Assembly (NCBI GenBank): GCA_022376925.1
Contig: JAIOJX010000032.1
Location: 115,917,979 to 115,981,978, forward strand
DNA: 64,000 nt
Reading direction: 5' to 3'
Origin: Tragulus kanchil
Lineage: Eukaryota; Chordata; Mammalia; Artiodactyla; Tragulidae
The position numbers and the translations under genes were made by a program. The notes under the pieces are model-generated. The model saw only the letters and a program-made list of their open reading frames with translations. It had not been told where the DNA came from and searched no databases. Positions 52,966 through 63,784 of this stretch are shown piece after piece; the first letter of the stretch is position 1; every line of letters starts with the position of its first letter.

Positions 52966-53940
52966 CCCTCCTCTTCTTACTCGACATAGATGATCTGGGC
53001 AAGCCAAACAAATCAATCCAGTGGTGTGGCTGCCATCTACAAGGCACTACAGACTACACATTTTAATTTCCAGTTTAGACTTATCTTGCAAACTCCAGTC
53101 AGGCATACTCAGATGTCTCTTGGACCCTTCCACTTAGATGTCCCACTGGCACCTCAAACTCACTACGTCCAGAACTGACTCTCTGCTAAAAACTCTCTCC
53201 TTTCTCCACAGTAGCTATTTCAATCCTCCTCTGCTCATCTCAAATCTTGCACACCATCTCCAGCCTTTTTCTCTCTGGCTGATACCATGGACCTATTACC
53301 TAGAAAAAACAGAATCCACCAAACATGAATTCTCTTAGCTTCCTGCCACCAAATCTTCACATGTACTCATCTTACAGGTTTTCTTTCTGTCACAATGTAG
53401 GTGCCCCTCTAAGTGAATTTCTCCACCAATACTTTGGATCCCCAACCTTATTCTTTTTCTGGGGGCACCACTTCTCTGTTATTTCCTTTTCCCTATAATC
53501 TTTTTCCTCTTTGCTGGAGCCATATGGACAGCATTTCTCCCATATGAGTAAAAATCTGTCTCTTCTTTCAGCTATTGCTTTCTCTCTTTTCTCCTAAAGA
53601 GCCAAACTACTGAAAGTATAGTCTTCACTTCCTCACCTTCCCACCTACTTCTTGGCTCACTGTAATTCAACCTCTGTTCCCACTGCGTCATTGAAACTGC
53701 CTTTACAACCACTTCCTTGTTTCTAAATCTAGTGGATTTTTTTTTTAGACCTTCTTTTACTTGACTAGTAATTAGCCTTCAACACTCTCCTCCTTGGTTT
53801 CTGGAAAAGCACATTCCACTACTGATTAATGAACTACTGTAGACACTTCATCTTAACTACCTTTGCCTATTCATCTTCTTTTACCAGGACCTCAAGACAT
53901 AGGTGTTCCTTAGGGTTCTGTCCTAGGCCTTCTCTCTTCT

Positions 53941-54123
53941 TCTTTTAAAAATGTTTATTTATTTAGCTGCACCACGTCTTACTTGTGGCATGCGGGATCT
54001 TTAGTCACAGCATAAGGACTTTTAATTGCGGCATGTGGGATCTAGCTCTCTGGCCAGGGATTGAACCCAGGTCCCCTGCACTGGGAACATGGAATCTTAG
54101 ACACTGGACCATCAGGGAAGTCC
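53941..54123 (-). mobile_element. tRNA-derived SINE (right copy)
   Basis: Repeat of 52783-52965 in duplicate pair 15. Confidence 0.86.
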
Positions 54124-54227
54124 CCCTCCTCTTCTTACTCGACATAGATGATCTGGGCAAGCCAAACAAATCAATCCAGTGGTGTGGCTGCCATCTACAA
54201 GGCACTACAGACTACACATTTTAATTT

Positions 54228-56498
54228 CCAGTTTAGACTTATCTTGCAAACTCCAGTCAGGCATACTCAGATGTCTCTTGGACCCTTCCACTTAGATGTC
54301 CCACTGGCACCTCAAACTCACTACGTCCAGAACTGACTCTCTGCTAAAAACTCTCTCCTTTCTCTTTGCCCAAGGCAGGAATTCAGAAGGCATTCTTCAT
54401 TTTCCCTACTTACCCCACATCCAACCGTCACCAAGTCCAGTTCTTTTAAACTCGTAAGTGTCTAAGGAATCCAACCCCTTCTTTTCAGTCCTGTTACCTC
54501 TCCACGGTTCAAGCCACCATAATCCTGCCACATTACTGAAGCAACTTCCTAAACTGGTCTCCCTCCTTCTCCCAATCCCCAACCCCCATTCATTCTTTTC
54601 ATTGATCTTTCTAAAATATTAATCTGATTGTTACTCTTGCTTAACACGCTGCCGCCTCCCACTGTCCATAGAATAAAGTCTGAGCTCTTGTGCTTGGTGG
54701 TAAAAAATGTATTGGAAATATTTTTCCATTAGTAAGATCTACCCAAAAGTTCAGAGTTGAGTGTGACATCAAAGATCCTCCAGAATCTGGGCCTACCTGT
54801 TCTCCCAAGGTTGCTCTTCCATTAGTTTCTCCTCTGGCCAGAAAATGCTCATAGTTCCTGGCACCAACCCCTCACTTCCCTCTCTTTGAGCCCTGGAAGG
54901 CCTCATGTCTCCACAAGTCTTTCAAAGCCCAGCTCAAGAGTCATTCACACTGCCATAAATGCCCCTTCTTATTCTGAGCTCCTAGAATTCTTAGGGTCCA
55001 CTCTTCTTGTAGTACATATCACTTGAACAGTATTAGAGCTGGTTTAAGCATGGTTTCTCTCCCTCTACTTTGAAGACTTAGAGAAGTCTGGGTTAAGAAC
55101 AATCCCAACTAGAGTCCACCTATGTAACAAATGGTAAGTAAATATTTTTTAAGTGCGTGGATAAATCTAAGAAAACTTAACTTCCTAACCCCTTATGTCC
55201 CGGACGAACAGGGCACTCTCTAAAGTCTTCTCCAGAAGCCAGCACCTCCTTTCGCATCCTAACCATCTCACCATTCAGAATATGCCTCCACCAACTGGGT
55301 GGACGATGGGCTGGCACGCACCCCTGTGGCCGTTTTGTATGGTTCTACCTCCAAGCCAAATACATAGTCCAGTTTAGACTTATCTTGCAAACTCCAGTCA
55401 GGCATACTCAGATGTCTCTTGGACCCTTCCACTTAGATGTCCCACTGGCACCTCAAACTCACTACGTCCAGAACTGACTCTCTGCTAAAAACTCTCTCCT
55501 TTCTCTTTGCCCAAGGCAGGAATTCAGAAGGCATTCTTCATTTTCCCTACTTACCCCACATCCAACCGTCACCAAGTCCAGTTCTTTTAAACTCGTAAGT
55601 GTCTAAGGAATCCAACCCCTTCTTTTCAGTCCTGTTACCTCTCCACGGTTCAAGCCACCATAATCCTGCCACATTACTGAAGCAACTTCCTAAACTGGTC
55701 TCCCTCCTTCTCCCAATCCCCAACCCCCATTCATTCTTTTCATTGATCTTTCTAAAATATTAATCTGATTGTTACTCTTGCTTAACACGCTGCCGCCTCC
55801 CCACTGTCCATAGAATAAAGTCTGAGCTCTTGTGCTTGGTGGTAAAAAATGTATTGGAAATATTTTTCCATTAGTAAGATCTACCCAAAAGTTCAGAGTT
55901 GAGTGTGACATCAAAGATCCTCCAGAATCTGGGCCTACCTGTTCTCCCAAGGTTGCTCTTCCATTAGTTTCTCCTCTGGCCAGAAAATGCTCATAGTTCC
56001 TGGCACCAACCCCTCACTTCCCTCTCTTTGAGCCCTGGAAGGCCTCATGTCTCCACAAGTCTTTCAAAGCCCAGCTCAAGAGTCATTCACACTGCCATAA
56101 ATGCCCCTTCTTATTCTGAGCTCCTAGAATTCTTAGGGTCCACTCTTCTTGTAGTACATATCACTTGAACAGTATTAGAGCTGGTTTAAGCATGGTTTCT
56201 CTCCCTCTACTTTGAAGACTTAGAGAAGTCTGGGTTAAGAACAATCCCAACTAGAGTCCACCTATGTAACAAATGGTAAGTAAATATTTTTTAAGTGCGT
56301 GGATAAATCTAAGAAAACTTAACTTCCTAACCCCTTATGTCCCGGACGAACAGGGCACTCTCTAAAGTCTTCTCCAGAAGCCAGCACCTCCTTTCGCATC
56401 CTAACCATCTCACCATTCAGAATATGCCTCCACCAACTGGGTGGACGATGGGCTGGCACGCACCCCTGTGGCCGTTTTGTATGGTTTTCTACCTCCAG
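54228..56498. repeat. Tandem duplicate pair 16 (junction about 55369)
   Basis: 54228-55354 is repeated at 55369-56498 (offset 1141 then 1142). The left copy ends with a shortened T run and about 15 unmatched bases. It overlaps pair 15 on its left. Confidence 0.95.
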
Positions 56499-56650
56499 CC
56501 CTCGGAGCTGCGGCTGGTAGAGGATGGCAGAAGTAGTTACATGATGGAGGTCAAAGGGCACTGCTGGCCGTCCGGTAGGGTAAGACACGGTTAAGAAAGA
56601 AAACTCACCCGATTCCCCAGAAAACGCAACTCCCCCGCAGACTCTCTTAC

Positions 56651-56700
56651 CCACACGGGAGGGTGGGAACTCTTCTTGACTGGCGTCGTGGCTGGCCAAT
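56651..56700 (-). other. ARMH1: Likely non-coding first exon of ARMH1 (left copy)
   Basis: On the minus strand a CpG-rich stretch ends at a strong donor, gtgtgg followed by GTAAGAGAG, with the intron starting at 56650. It has no ATG in the open frame, so I read it as 5' UTR. It lies head-to-head with the TMEM53 start codon about 270 bases away, the arrangement I recall in human. The transcription start cannot be fixed from sequence, so the 56700 limit is approximate. Confidence 0.6.
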
Positions 56701-56969
56701 ACCTAATCCAGAGTAAGCAAATTAGCCAATAGCTGAGAGATAGGGCGGGGCATGGTTGCTAGGGCCTAGCAAGAGGGGTGCGGCGACAGGCTCCTAGAGA
56801 CACTTTGTGGTTGTTAAGGCCGGAGGTCACAGAGCGCGGCTCAGGGATTGGGTAGCGTCGAGGGAGGTGGGTGGTGATTGGGCGGCGCCCAGGAGACGCT
56901 TGGGTGAGGTGCGGGCGAGCAAGCAGGAGTTCCGGCCGGAGGCGCAAGCTGAGGGCCGGCGCATTCACC
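56701..56969. promoter_or_regulatory. Bidirectional CpG-island promoter of ARMH1 and TMEM53 (left copy)
   Basis: This lies between the ARMH1 first exon and the TMEM53 start codon. There is no TATA box. Elements visible are CCAAT at 56696-56700 and 56726-56730, a GC box (gggcggggc) at 56743-56751, inverted CCAAT boxes (ATTGG) at 56847-56851 and 56877-56881, and a perfect inverted repeat TTGCTAGG-G-CCTAGCAA at 56756-56772 that resembles an RFX X-box. CpG density rises sharply relative to the rest of the window and stays high into TMEM53 intron 1. These are the usual marks of a divergent promoter; activity is inferred. Confidence 0.75.
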
Positions 56970-57030
56970 ATGGCTTCAGCCCAGCTGAACTACACGATCG
57001 AGATTCCGGATCAGCCCTGCCGGAGTCAGG
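56970..57030 (+). CDS. TMEM53: TMEM53 coding exon 1 (left copy)
   Basis: The start codon at 56970 sits in a strong Kozak context (caccATGG) and opens MASAQLNYTIEIPDQPCRSQ, ending one base into the next codon at a GTATGG donor (57031). This is the N terminus of TMEM53 (NET4, DUF829, alpha/beta-hydrolase-like nuclear envelope protein). The family has been reported to restrain BMP-SMAD signalling. Residues differ slightly from the human form I remember, for example Arg where I recall Trp after Pro-Cys. The remaining exons, which hold most of the roughly 277-residue protein, are not in the window. Confidence 0.85.
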
Positions 57031-57828
57031 GTATGGAACGAGGGTTGGGTCCAGTCGTGGGTCGGTGACCTGAGGAGTCCGTGGGTCGCAGGCGCAGCTG
57101 GGGCGCGGCCCCGCTTGCGGCCCCGCCCTCTCGCGGCCCACGTCCTCATAGGGTCCCGCAGGTCCTAGACTTGGAGGAGTCCAGAGAGCCCCGCCTCCTA
57201 GTAAGCTCCGCCCCAGGGCACACTCTCCCGGTCCGAGCCCCGCCTCTCGGCGTCCACCGGCCGCCTCCCTCTCCGCCAGGTTGGGAGCCCTTTTTCTGTG
57301 TCTTTAGTGGGAGATCTCAGGTCCAAGCTTGCTTCTCTCCCAGTAAAGCAGTGCCAGGAGAGGGGGCCCTCTAGCCTCGGTTAAGAACAACTTTGAAGAC
57401 TTAGAGTCTGGGTTAAGAACAATCCCAACTAGAGTCCACCTATGTAACAAATGGTAAGTAAATATTTTTTAAGTGCGTGGATAAATCTAAGAAAACTTAA
57501 CTTCCTAACCCCTTATGTCCCGGACGAACAGGGCACTCTCTAAAGTCTTCTCCAGAAGCCAGCACCTCCTTTCGCATCCTAACCATCTCACCATTCAGAA
57601 TATGCCTCCACCAACTGGGTGGACGATGGGCTGGCACGCACCCCTGTGGCCGTTTTGTATGGTTTTCTACCTCCAGCCCTCGGAGCTGCGGCTGGTAGAG
57701 GATGGCAGAAGTAGTTACATGATGGAGGTCAAAGGGCACTGCTGGCCGTCCGGTAGGGTAAGACACGGTTAAGAAAGAAAACTCACCCGATTCCCCAGAA
57801 AACGCAACTCCCCCGCAGACTCTCTTAC

Positions 57829-57878
57829 CCACACGGGAGGGTGGGAACTCTTCTTGACTGGCGTCGTGGCTGGCCAAT
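57829..57878 (-). other. ARMH1: Likely non-coding first exon of ARMH1 (right copy)
   Basis: Identical second copy, offset 1178 bases, of the donor-bounded stretch at 56651-56700. It belongs to the duplicated promoter block 57391-58535. Confidence 0.5.
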
Positions 57879-58147
57879 ACCTAATCCAGAGTAAGCAAAT
57901 TAGCCAATAGCTGAGAGATAGGGCGGGGCATGGTTGCTAGGGCCTAGCAAGAGGGGTGCGGCGACAGGCTCCTAGAGACACTTTGTGGTTGTTAAGGCCG
58001 GAGGTCACAGAGCGCGGCTCAGGGATTGGGTAGCGTCGAGGGAGGTGGGTGGTGATTGGGCGGCGCCCAGGAGACGCTTGGGTGAGGTGCGGGCGAGCAA
58101 GCAGGAGTTCCGGCCGGAGGCGCAAGCTGAGGGCCGGCGCATTCACC
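57879..58147. promoter_or_regulatory. Bidirectional promoter (right copy)
   Basis: Second copy of the promoter with all elements retained, shifted by 1178 bases: GC box at 57921-57929, the palindrome at 57934-57950 and the inverted CCAAT boxes at 58025 and 58055. No difference from the left copy was seen in this stretch. Confidence 0.65.
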
Positions 58148-58208
58148 ATGGCTTCAGCCCAGCTGAACTACACGATCGAGATTCCGGATCAGCCCTGCCG
58201 GAGTCAGG
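58148..58208 (+). CDS. TMEM53: TMEM53 coding exon 1 (right copy)
   Basis: Identical second copy of the exon at 56970-57030, with the same Kozak context and donor (GT at 58209). Because the sequence to its right continues without further break into intron 1, this copy is the one connected to the rest of the gene as the window is assembled. Confidence 0.8.
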
Positions 58209-58739
58209 GTATGGAACGAGGGTTGGGTCCAGTCGTGGGTCGGTGACCTGAGGAGTCCGTGGGTCGCAGGCGCAGCTGGGGCCCCGCCTCTCTTGCGGCC
58301 CCGCCCTCTCGCGGCCCACCTCCTCATAGAGTCCCGCAGGTCCTAGACTTGGAGGAGTCCAGAGAGCCCCGCCTCCTAGTAAGCTCCGCCCCCAGGGCAC
58401 ACTCTCCCGGTCCGAGCCCCGCCCCTCTCCGGCGTCCACCCGGCCCCCGCCTCCCCTCTCCGCCAGGTTGGGAGCCCTTTTTTCTGTGTCTTTAGTGGGA
58501 GATCTCAGGTCCAAGCTTTCGCTTCTCTCCCAGTAGCTGAAGGCAGCTGCGGGCAGGGGACATTCTGATTCCTTTGTTTGGGGTCGGGCTTCCCACTGCT
58601 AGCCTTTCTTGGCGGTTGTGGTTAGAGGGGAACCCACTCGCTGTATTCCATCCACTATTTTTCCTGGGATCCACGGAGAAACCCAGGACGCAGAATCTTC
58701 ATCCTTCTTCTCTACTCTGCATTCTCCTTGGTAGTAGTT

Positions 58740-58955
58740 AGCAGAACCGTCTCTGCCGTGAGATAGAAGTGGGCTCAAATCCCAACTCCTCCCTTCAGTA
58801 GCTGCATGACCTTTGGCAGCCAGCTCTGAACTTGGGTTTCCTCATCTGCGCAGGTGGGGTACCAATAGTAACCTCCCTCTGACGGTTGTTGGTTGCACAA
58901 CTGAGATTATTTGTATAAAGGACACAGCATAATGGTTGGCACAGACTGAGTTTAT
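58740..58955 (+). mobile_element. MIR SINE
   Basis: Contains tagctgcatgacctttggca and gggtttcctcatctgcgcag. Confidence 0.75.
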
Positions 58956-59216
58956 AGTGATTAATTTTGTTTTCCTGCCTACAGTCCTGTCATTAGAGAA
59001 AGATGTGTGGGAGGCGCCACAGAATTAGAGCAGGTCTGGACCCTGGCAGTGTGCTTCCGACTAGGGGCCCAGAGAATGGAATTTTGACCTCGTTTGGGAG
59101 TGAATTACCGCAAAGGAGCCTTGACATGACTCCAGGCCTAGCTGCAGGTCTTGGAAGCATTACTTTGTATCACCTTCACACCTTCAGTCTCACAGCTCAC
59201 CTCTTCTACTGCCACT

Positions 59217-59288
59217 GCAGCCATGGTCCCATTGCAGAGCTTTGATCTCATTGCAGCCATGGTCCCATTGCAAAGCTTTGATCTCATC
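59217..59288 (+). repeat. 36-base unit repeated twice in tandem
   Basis: Units 59217-59252 and 59253-59288 begin gcagccatggtcccattgca and differ at two positions. This is a small local duplication, unlike the kilobase pairs. Confidence 0.9.
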
Positions 59289-59319
59289 ACTGTTCTATGT
59301 AGAAGCCTGCAGAGGCTCT

Positions 59320-59640
59320 TTATTGCCCTCAGAATAAATCAAGTCCTGATTCCTTAGCCTGTCATTCAGAGTCCTTCATAATTTAGCAGCAGCCCCTGCT
59401 TATCTCTTTGTTCACTGTCCTTTCACTGTTCACTTTGAGTTTATGTTCTGGCAACCCCGAGCTGCTTGTGATTCTCTACGTGCTTCCTGCTTCTCTGTCT
59501 GTGCTCCCGCCATTTCTTCTGTCTGGAATGCCATTTCTCCTCTGCTGCCCTACTCTGCCCCCAACATGTCTGGTTCATCATTTAACGCTTCTCTCAGATG
59601 TTACCTTCTTCAGGAGAGCCTTCCCAGACCCCTTGCATAG
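59320..59640 (+). mobile_element. L2 LINE 3' end
   Basis: Contains attgccctcagaataaatca, ttctgtctggaatgccattt and ttcaggagagccttcccaga. Confidence 0.75.
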
Positions 59641-59837
59641 CAGCTTGTGTTTCTTGGATGGGGTCTAGGACGGGAGTGCAACCCCTAGGCTCCAACAGAG
59701 CAGGTGGCCCCAGACCCACTGTATTTCACTAGAGCTGGATCTGTTGGCCGAGGGCTTTTGGGCTTCCGGATGTAAAAATGCTTTTGAAAAGTCTTGGCAT
59801 CAGCGGGAGGTGAAATCAATTAGTAGTATCACCTCTG

Positions 59838-60000
59838 GGGACTTCCCTGGTGGTCCAGTGGCTAAAACACCACGCTTCCATTGCAGGGGGCAGGGTTCGA
59901 CCCCTGGTCAGGGAACTAGATCTGGAAAGCCACAACTAAAGACTTGGCACATGCTGCAGCTGAGACCTGGCACAGCCAAATAAATAGATACAGTATTTTA
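59838..60000 (+). mobile_element. tRNA-derived SINE
   Basis: Head gacttccctggtggtccagt, B box ggttcgaccc, tail with AAATAAATAGAT. Confidence 0.9.
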
Positions 60001-60114
60001 AAAAATATTTAAAATAATTTTGTAAAAGATTATTGTCTGTGGAGAACCTTTAGTTGCAAAGGCCTAGAGCTGCCTTCTGTGTGGAGCAGTTGTTCCTCAG
60101 CCCAAGTGGACAGC

Positions 60115-60305
60115 CTTTGTGTTTCAGTTCTACCTCCTGCTGTTGTTTTGGCTTTGGCTAGTTACGGAACCTCTCTGAGCCTCAGATTCCCTAGTGTAAA
60201 ATGGAAGTGATAAAAGTGCCCCTTCACGGGGTTGGGAGGCTTAACGAGGCAGTGACTGGATGCGTGTGCCTGACACAGAGCAGGTGCTTTGTCAGTATAT
60301 TTCTT
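60115..60305 (+). mobile_element. MIR SINE
   Basis: Contains acggaacctctctgagcctc and ctagtgtaaaatggaagtga. Confidence 0.75.
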
Positions 60306-62494
60306 TTCCCTTGCAGCTCCCTCTCTGCTTCAGGGTGCTGGGTCCTAGAGCTGGAAGAAATCTCTGGGGGTCATTTTGTCCTGCATCCTTCTCCTGGCAT
60401 GAGAGCATGTGGTTACCACCAGACTCTTTGCTGACAGGATCCCTCCACCCAAATATTCCGGCCTGTTGGAGGCAACTGGATTATTAGAAAGCACTTCCCT
60501 TTCTTGAGCCGTAATAGGCCTTCCTGTCATTTCTGCTTTCAGTTCAGCATTTGTTGTGTCCTGAGCGTGGTCTGGTTGCTGATCACCCCAGAAGTGACTC
60601 ACACATAGACTCCTTGCAAGGAGCTATGGTTCAGGGAAGGCTGAGAGTTTAGCAAAAGGTGGTTTCACAATGCTGTGGTGACGGCAGGGCTAGGAGGTCG
60701 TGGTGGGTACAACACAGAACAGGATCGTCTCTCTTCCTGTCTTTTCAAGATGACAGCTTCATCTCTGTTCTCTAAGAGAAATGCCTCCGGGGCCTTCAGC
60801 TGTTCCTCTGGTGTGGTTCTAATAGCCTCCTCCATCGGATTGCCCTTCTGCACTCACTGACTTTGGTTCCTCATGCCTTTCCCTTTCCAAGTGTGTAGCC
60901 CAGAGCCGAATTTGAGGCTGTGGGACTCCTCAGAAGTGACAGCACTGCGATCCCCCAATCTGTTTGCTTCCTGTCTGCAGAGAGCTCCCTGCCAGGCTGA
61001 CGTGGCTTCATAAAGTGACAGCCTTTGGGGTTCGGAGATCGTCTCTTTTTTGCATGTGCTGTTTAATGGTGGAGAAGAGTGTAAGATGGTCGTTTTAGTT
61101 TCTGAAATTGCTTCTCCCTGTAACTGAGCGTTAAGACCACAGAACCCAGCACTGCTGTGAACGGATAGAGAGGTGAGCAGCTGCTGCTGGCCCATCAGTT
61201 GGCTGGAAGGTGGTTTCAGATCTGGGTCCTTCAGCGCTCAGGGTCTTTCTGCTGGGATTCCCTCCAGCAGCAGATAATTGTGGCTGGCTGGGCCAAACAA
61301 GGATCATCTGCCTGGTCCTTTGCTGAAGCTGATCTCTTGACCTGGCATGTCCCCCCTCTCCACCCACTCTTCTTTGACCCCCATCCTGACACAGAGCAGG
61401 TGCTTTGTCAGTATATTTCTTTTCCCTTGCAGCTCCTCTCTGCTTCAGGGTGCTGGGTCCTAGAGCTGGAAGAAATCTCTGGGGGTCATTTTGTCCTGCA
61501 TCCTTCTCCTGGCATGAGAGCATGTGGTTACCACCAGACTCTTTGCTGACAGGATCCCTCCACCCAAATATTCCGGCCTGTTGGAGGCAACTGGATTATT
61601 AGAAAGCACTTCCCTTTCTTGAGCCGTAATAGGCCTTCCTGTCATTTCTGCTTTCAGTTCAGCATTTGTTGTGTCCTGAGCGTGGTCTGGTTGCTGATCA
61701 CCCCAGAAGTGACTCACACATAGACTCCTTGCAAGGAGCTATGGTTCAGGGAAGGCTGAGAGTTTAGCAAAAGGTGGTTTCACAATGCTGTGGTGACGGC
61801 AGGGCTAGGAGGTCGTGGTGGGTACAACACAGAACAGGATCGTCTCTCTTCCTGTCTTTTCAAGATGACAGCTTCATCTCTGTTCTCTAAGAGAAATGCC
61901 TCCGGGGCCTTCAGCTGTTCCTCTGGTGTGGTTCTAATAGCCTCCTCCATCGGATTGCCCTTCTGCACTCACTGACTTTGGTTCCTCATGCCTTTCCCTT
62001 TCCAAGTGTGTAGCCCAGAGCCGAATTTGAGGCTGTGGGACTCCTCAGAAGTGACAGCACTGCGATCCCCCAATCTGTTTGCTTCCTGTCTGCAGAGAGC
62101 TCCCTGCCAGGCTGACGTGGCTTCATAAAGTGACAGCCTTTGGGGTTCGGAGATCGTCTCTTTTTTGCATGTGCTGTTTAATGGTGGAGAAGAGTGTAAG
62201 ATGGTCGTTTTAGTTTCTGAAATTGCTTCTCCCTGTAACTGAGCGTTAAGACCACAGAACCCAGCACTGCTGTGAACGGATAGAGAGGTGAGCAGCTGCT
62301 GCTGGCCCATCAGTTGGCTGGAAGGTGGTTTCAGATCTGGGTCCTTCAGCGCTCAGGGTCTTTCTGCTGGGATTCCCTCCAGCAGCAGATAATTGTGGCT
62401 GGCTGGGCCAAACAAGGATCATCTGCCTGGTCCTTTGCTGAAGCTGATCTCTTGACCTGGCATGTCCCCCCTCTCCACCCACTCTTCTTTGACC
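60269..62494. repeat. Tandem duplicate pair 18 (junction about 61385)
   Basis: 60269-61379 is repeated at 61385-62494 (offset 1116, then 1115 after one C is lost). It lies wholly within TMEM53 intron 1. Confidence 0.95.
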
Positions 62495-63559
62495 ACTGGT
62501 CCCCTCACCTGCCTAATGAGGGTTGGGTATTCTCTCATTTCCTTGGGGAAGATTCTGTTCTCACAGCTCTTGTAGCAGGGACCCCTGTCATGTTGTTTGG
62601 AGGGTTTTGCTCACCATTGCCAGAACCTTGCGAGGATGGTATGCCAAATGGGCTAAAGGGAGTCACTTGGCAATGCTCAGGCCCCACCCAAGCTGTCTGC
62701 CATCCAGGCCCAGGCTGCACTGCCTCTCCTCCCAGCCAGAGAATGGTCAGCCAACCCTTCCCCAGGGCCCCTCTGTGGCTTGCTGGCAGGCCAGCAGGCC
62801 TTCTTAAAGGCACCCTGTTGTTCTCATGTTCCGTAAACATTTTTAGAAATAATTGATTTACAGAATCAATTGGACTGGACAAGGGCTCACTCTTAGCCTT
62901 CCAGGGAGTCACAGAGAAGAGAAGTGATAGATTTGCTATGAGCCCAGGCTTCATTGTCAGTCTGCCCTTGTGCTGAGTGCTGACTGGGATCAAAGAAGTG
63001 TAGATCTTGTCTTAACCCCTAGGAAGTTTCCCCTGGCAGTGGGCAAACAGTCTGGAGTGAACCACAGTCTGGACCACCATGGTGAGATCCAGGGGTCAGC
63101 TGGCTTCCTGCAGAAGATTGACCTAAGGTGGACCCAGAGTTGTAGATGGAGAGCAGCAGGAAGTGCAGAGCTAGGGGCCCTGCGGGACTGAGAGTGGCCC
63201 GAGGAAGCGGGGCCTTGGCAGGAGGCAGAGGTGTGCTTTCATGGGCAGGAGGGAGAGAAAGCCTTCAGGGTTGTCACACCAGGGAGGCCTCTGAGGCCCC
63301 AGCGTCTCTTCTTGTCTGTGGGGGCCCCAGGGGTGATTTTAAAAAATATAAACAGAGGAATTTTGTTTATTTTTTGGAATCATAATCTCTTCTTTCTTGC
63401 ATTAATAGAAATCCTTCCTAATTTATCTGCTTTATACCAGGCACCTTGGATCTGAGCTCCAGACCAGAAGGACCCTTTGCCTGAGGTCTCTCTGGTTTAT
63501 GTTGGGCTTACACTGCTGCCCATGCTCTGCTCACACGCCAGGCCCGCCAAGAGCCCCTC
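62495..63559. other. TMEM53: TMEM53 intron 1, no feature seen
   Basis: GC-moderate, repeat-poor sequence; a 180-codon frame overlapping from 62314 has no recognised relative. Confidence 0.4.
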
Positions 63560-63690
63560 TATGATTTTACTGTTCTTCATGACAAGCTTGTGAAGTGGGG
63601 AGTACTCTTATGCCACCTTACAGATAAGGGGCAGGAACTCAACAGAGGGAAAGTTTCTTGCCCCAAATTCCAGCTTAGAAGCCTCACTCC
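63560..63690 (+). mobile_element. MIR fragment
   Basis: Contains ttatgccaccttacagataa and ggcaggaactcaacagaggg. Confidence 0.5.
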
Positions 63691-63784
63691 AAAGCCTGTG
63701 CATGCAGATTTCAGTTGCCACCAGGAAGTGCTGCCTGCATCCAATTCCATTTCAAGGAAACAGCTAAGGACAGGCATGAAGAAA

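Larger units (their letters stand above)
52043..54364. repeat. Tandem duplicate pair 15 (junction about 53202)
   Basis: 52043-53201 is repeated at 53202-54359 (offset 1159, then 1158 after a one-base loss near 53612), with microhomology tttctc at the junction. It lies inside a long L2 element. Confidence 0.95.
51400..56190 (+). mobile_element. Long L2 LINE relic with ORF2 remnants and 3' end
   Basis: Successive L2 parts in order. An endonuclease-like stretch (GHILDLVI at about 51610-51640, with a CDH replacing SDH) is followed by reverse-transcriptase-like sequence at 52030-52780, where ggttctgtcctaggccttct fits the conserved QGSVLGPL motif. Then come the cacctcaaactcactacgtc region and the 3' end. 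The element is eroded by stops, interrupted by a SINE, and doubled by duplicate pairs 15 and 16. Confidence 0.65.
56210..58535. repeat. Tandem duplicate pair 17: doubled promoter block (junction about 57391)
   Basis: 56210-57345 is repeated at 57391-58535 (offset 1181 then 1178). Forty-five unmatched bases (57346-57390) close the left copy. The last 250 bases of the left copy have many shortened C and G runs compared with the right. The right copy lacks three bases in its first 20. Confidence 0.95.

Noticed and set aside
56319..56699. 126-codon minus frame across the promoter and ARMH1 exon 1
   Set aside because: It begins without an ATG and reads straight through a strong GTAAGAG donor; better explained as a non-coding first exon plus intron.
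62314..62856. 180-codon open frame in TMEM53 intron 1
   Set aside because: No family resemblance; in the duplicated copy (61199) the equivalent frame is diverted by the junction. Opposite-strand frames are open too.
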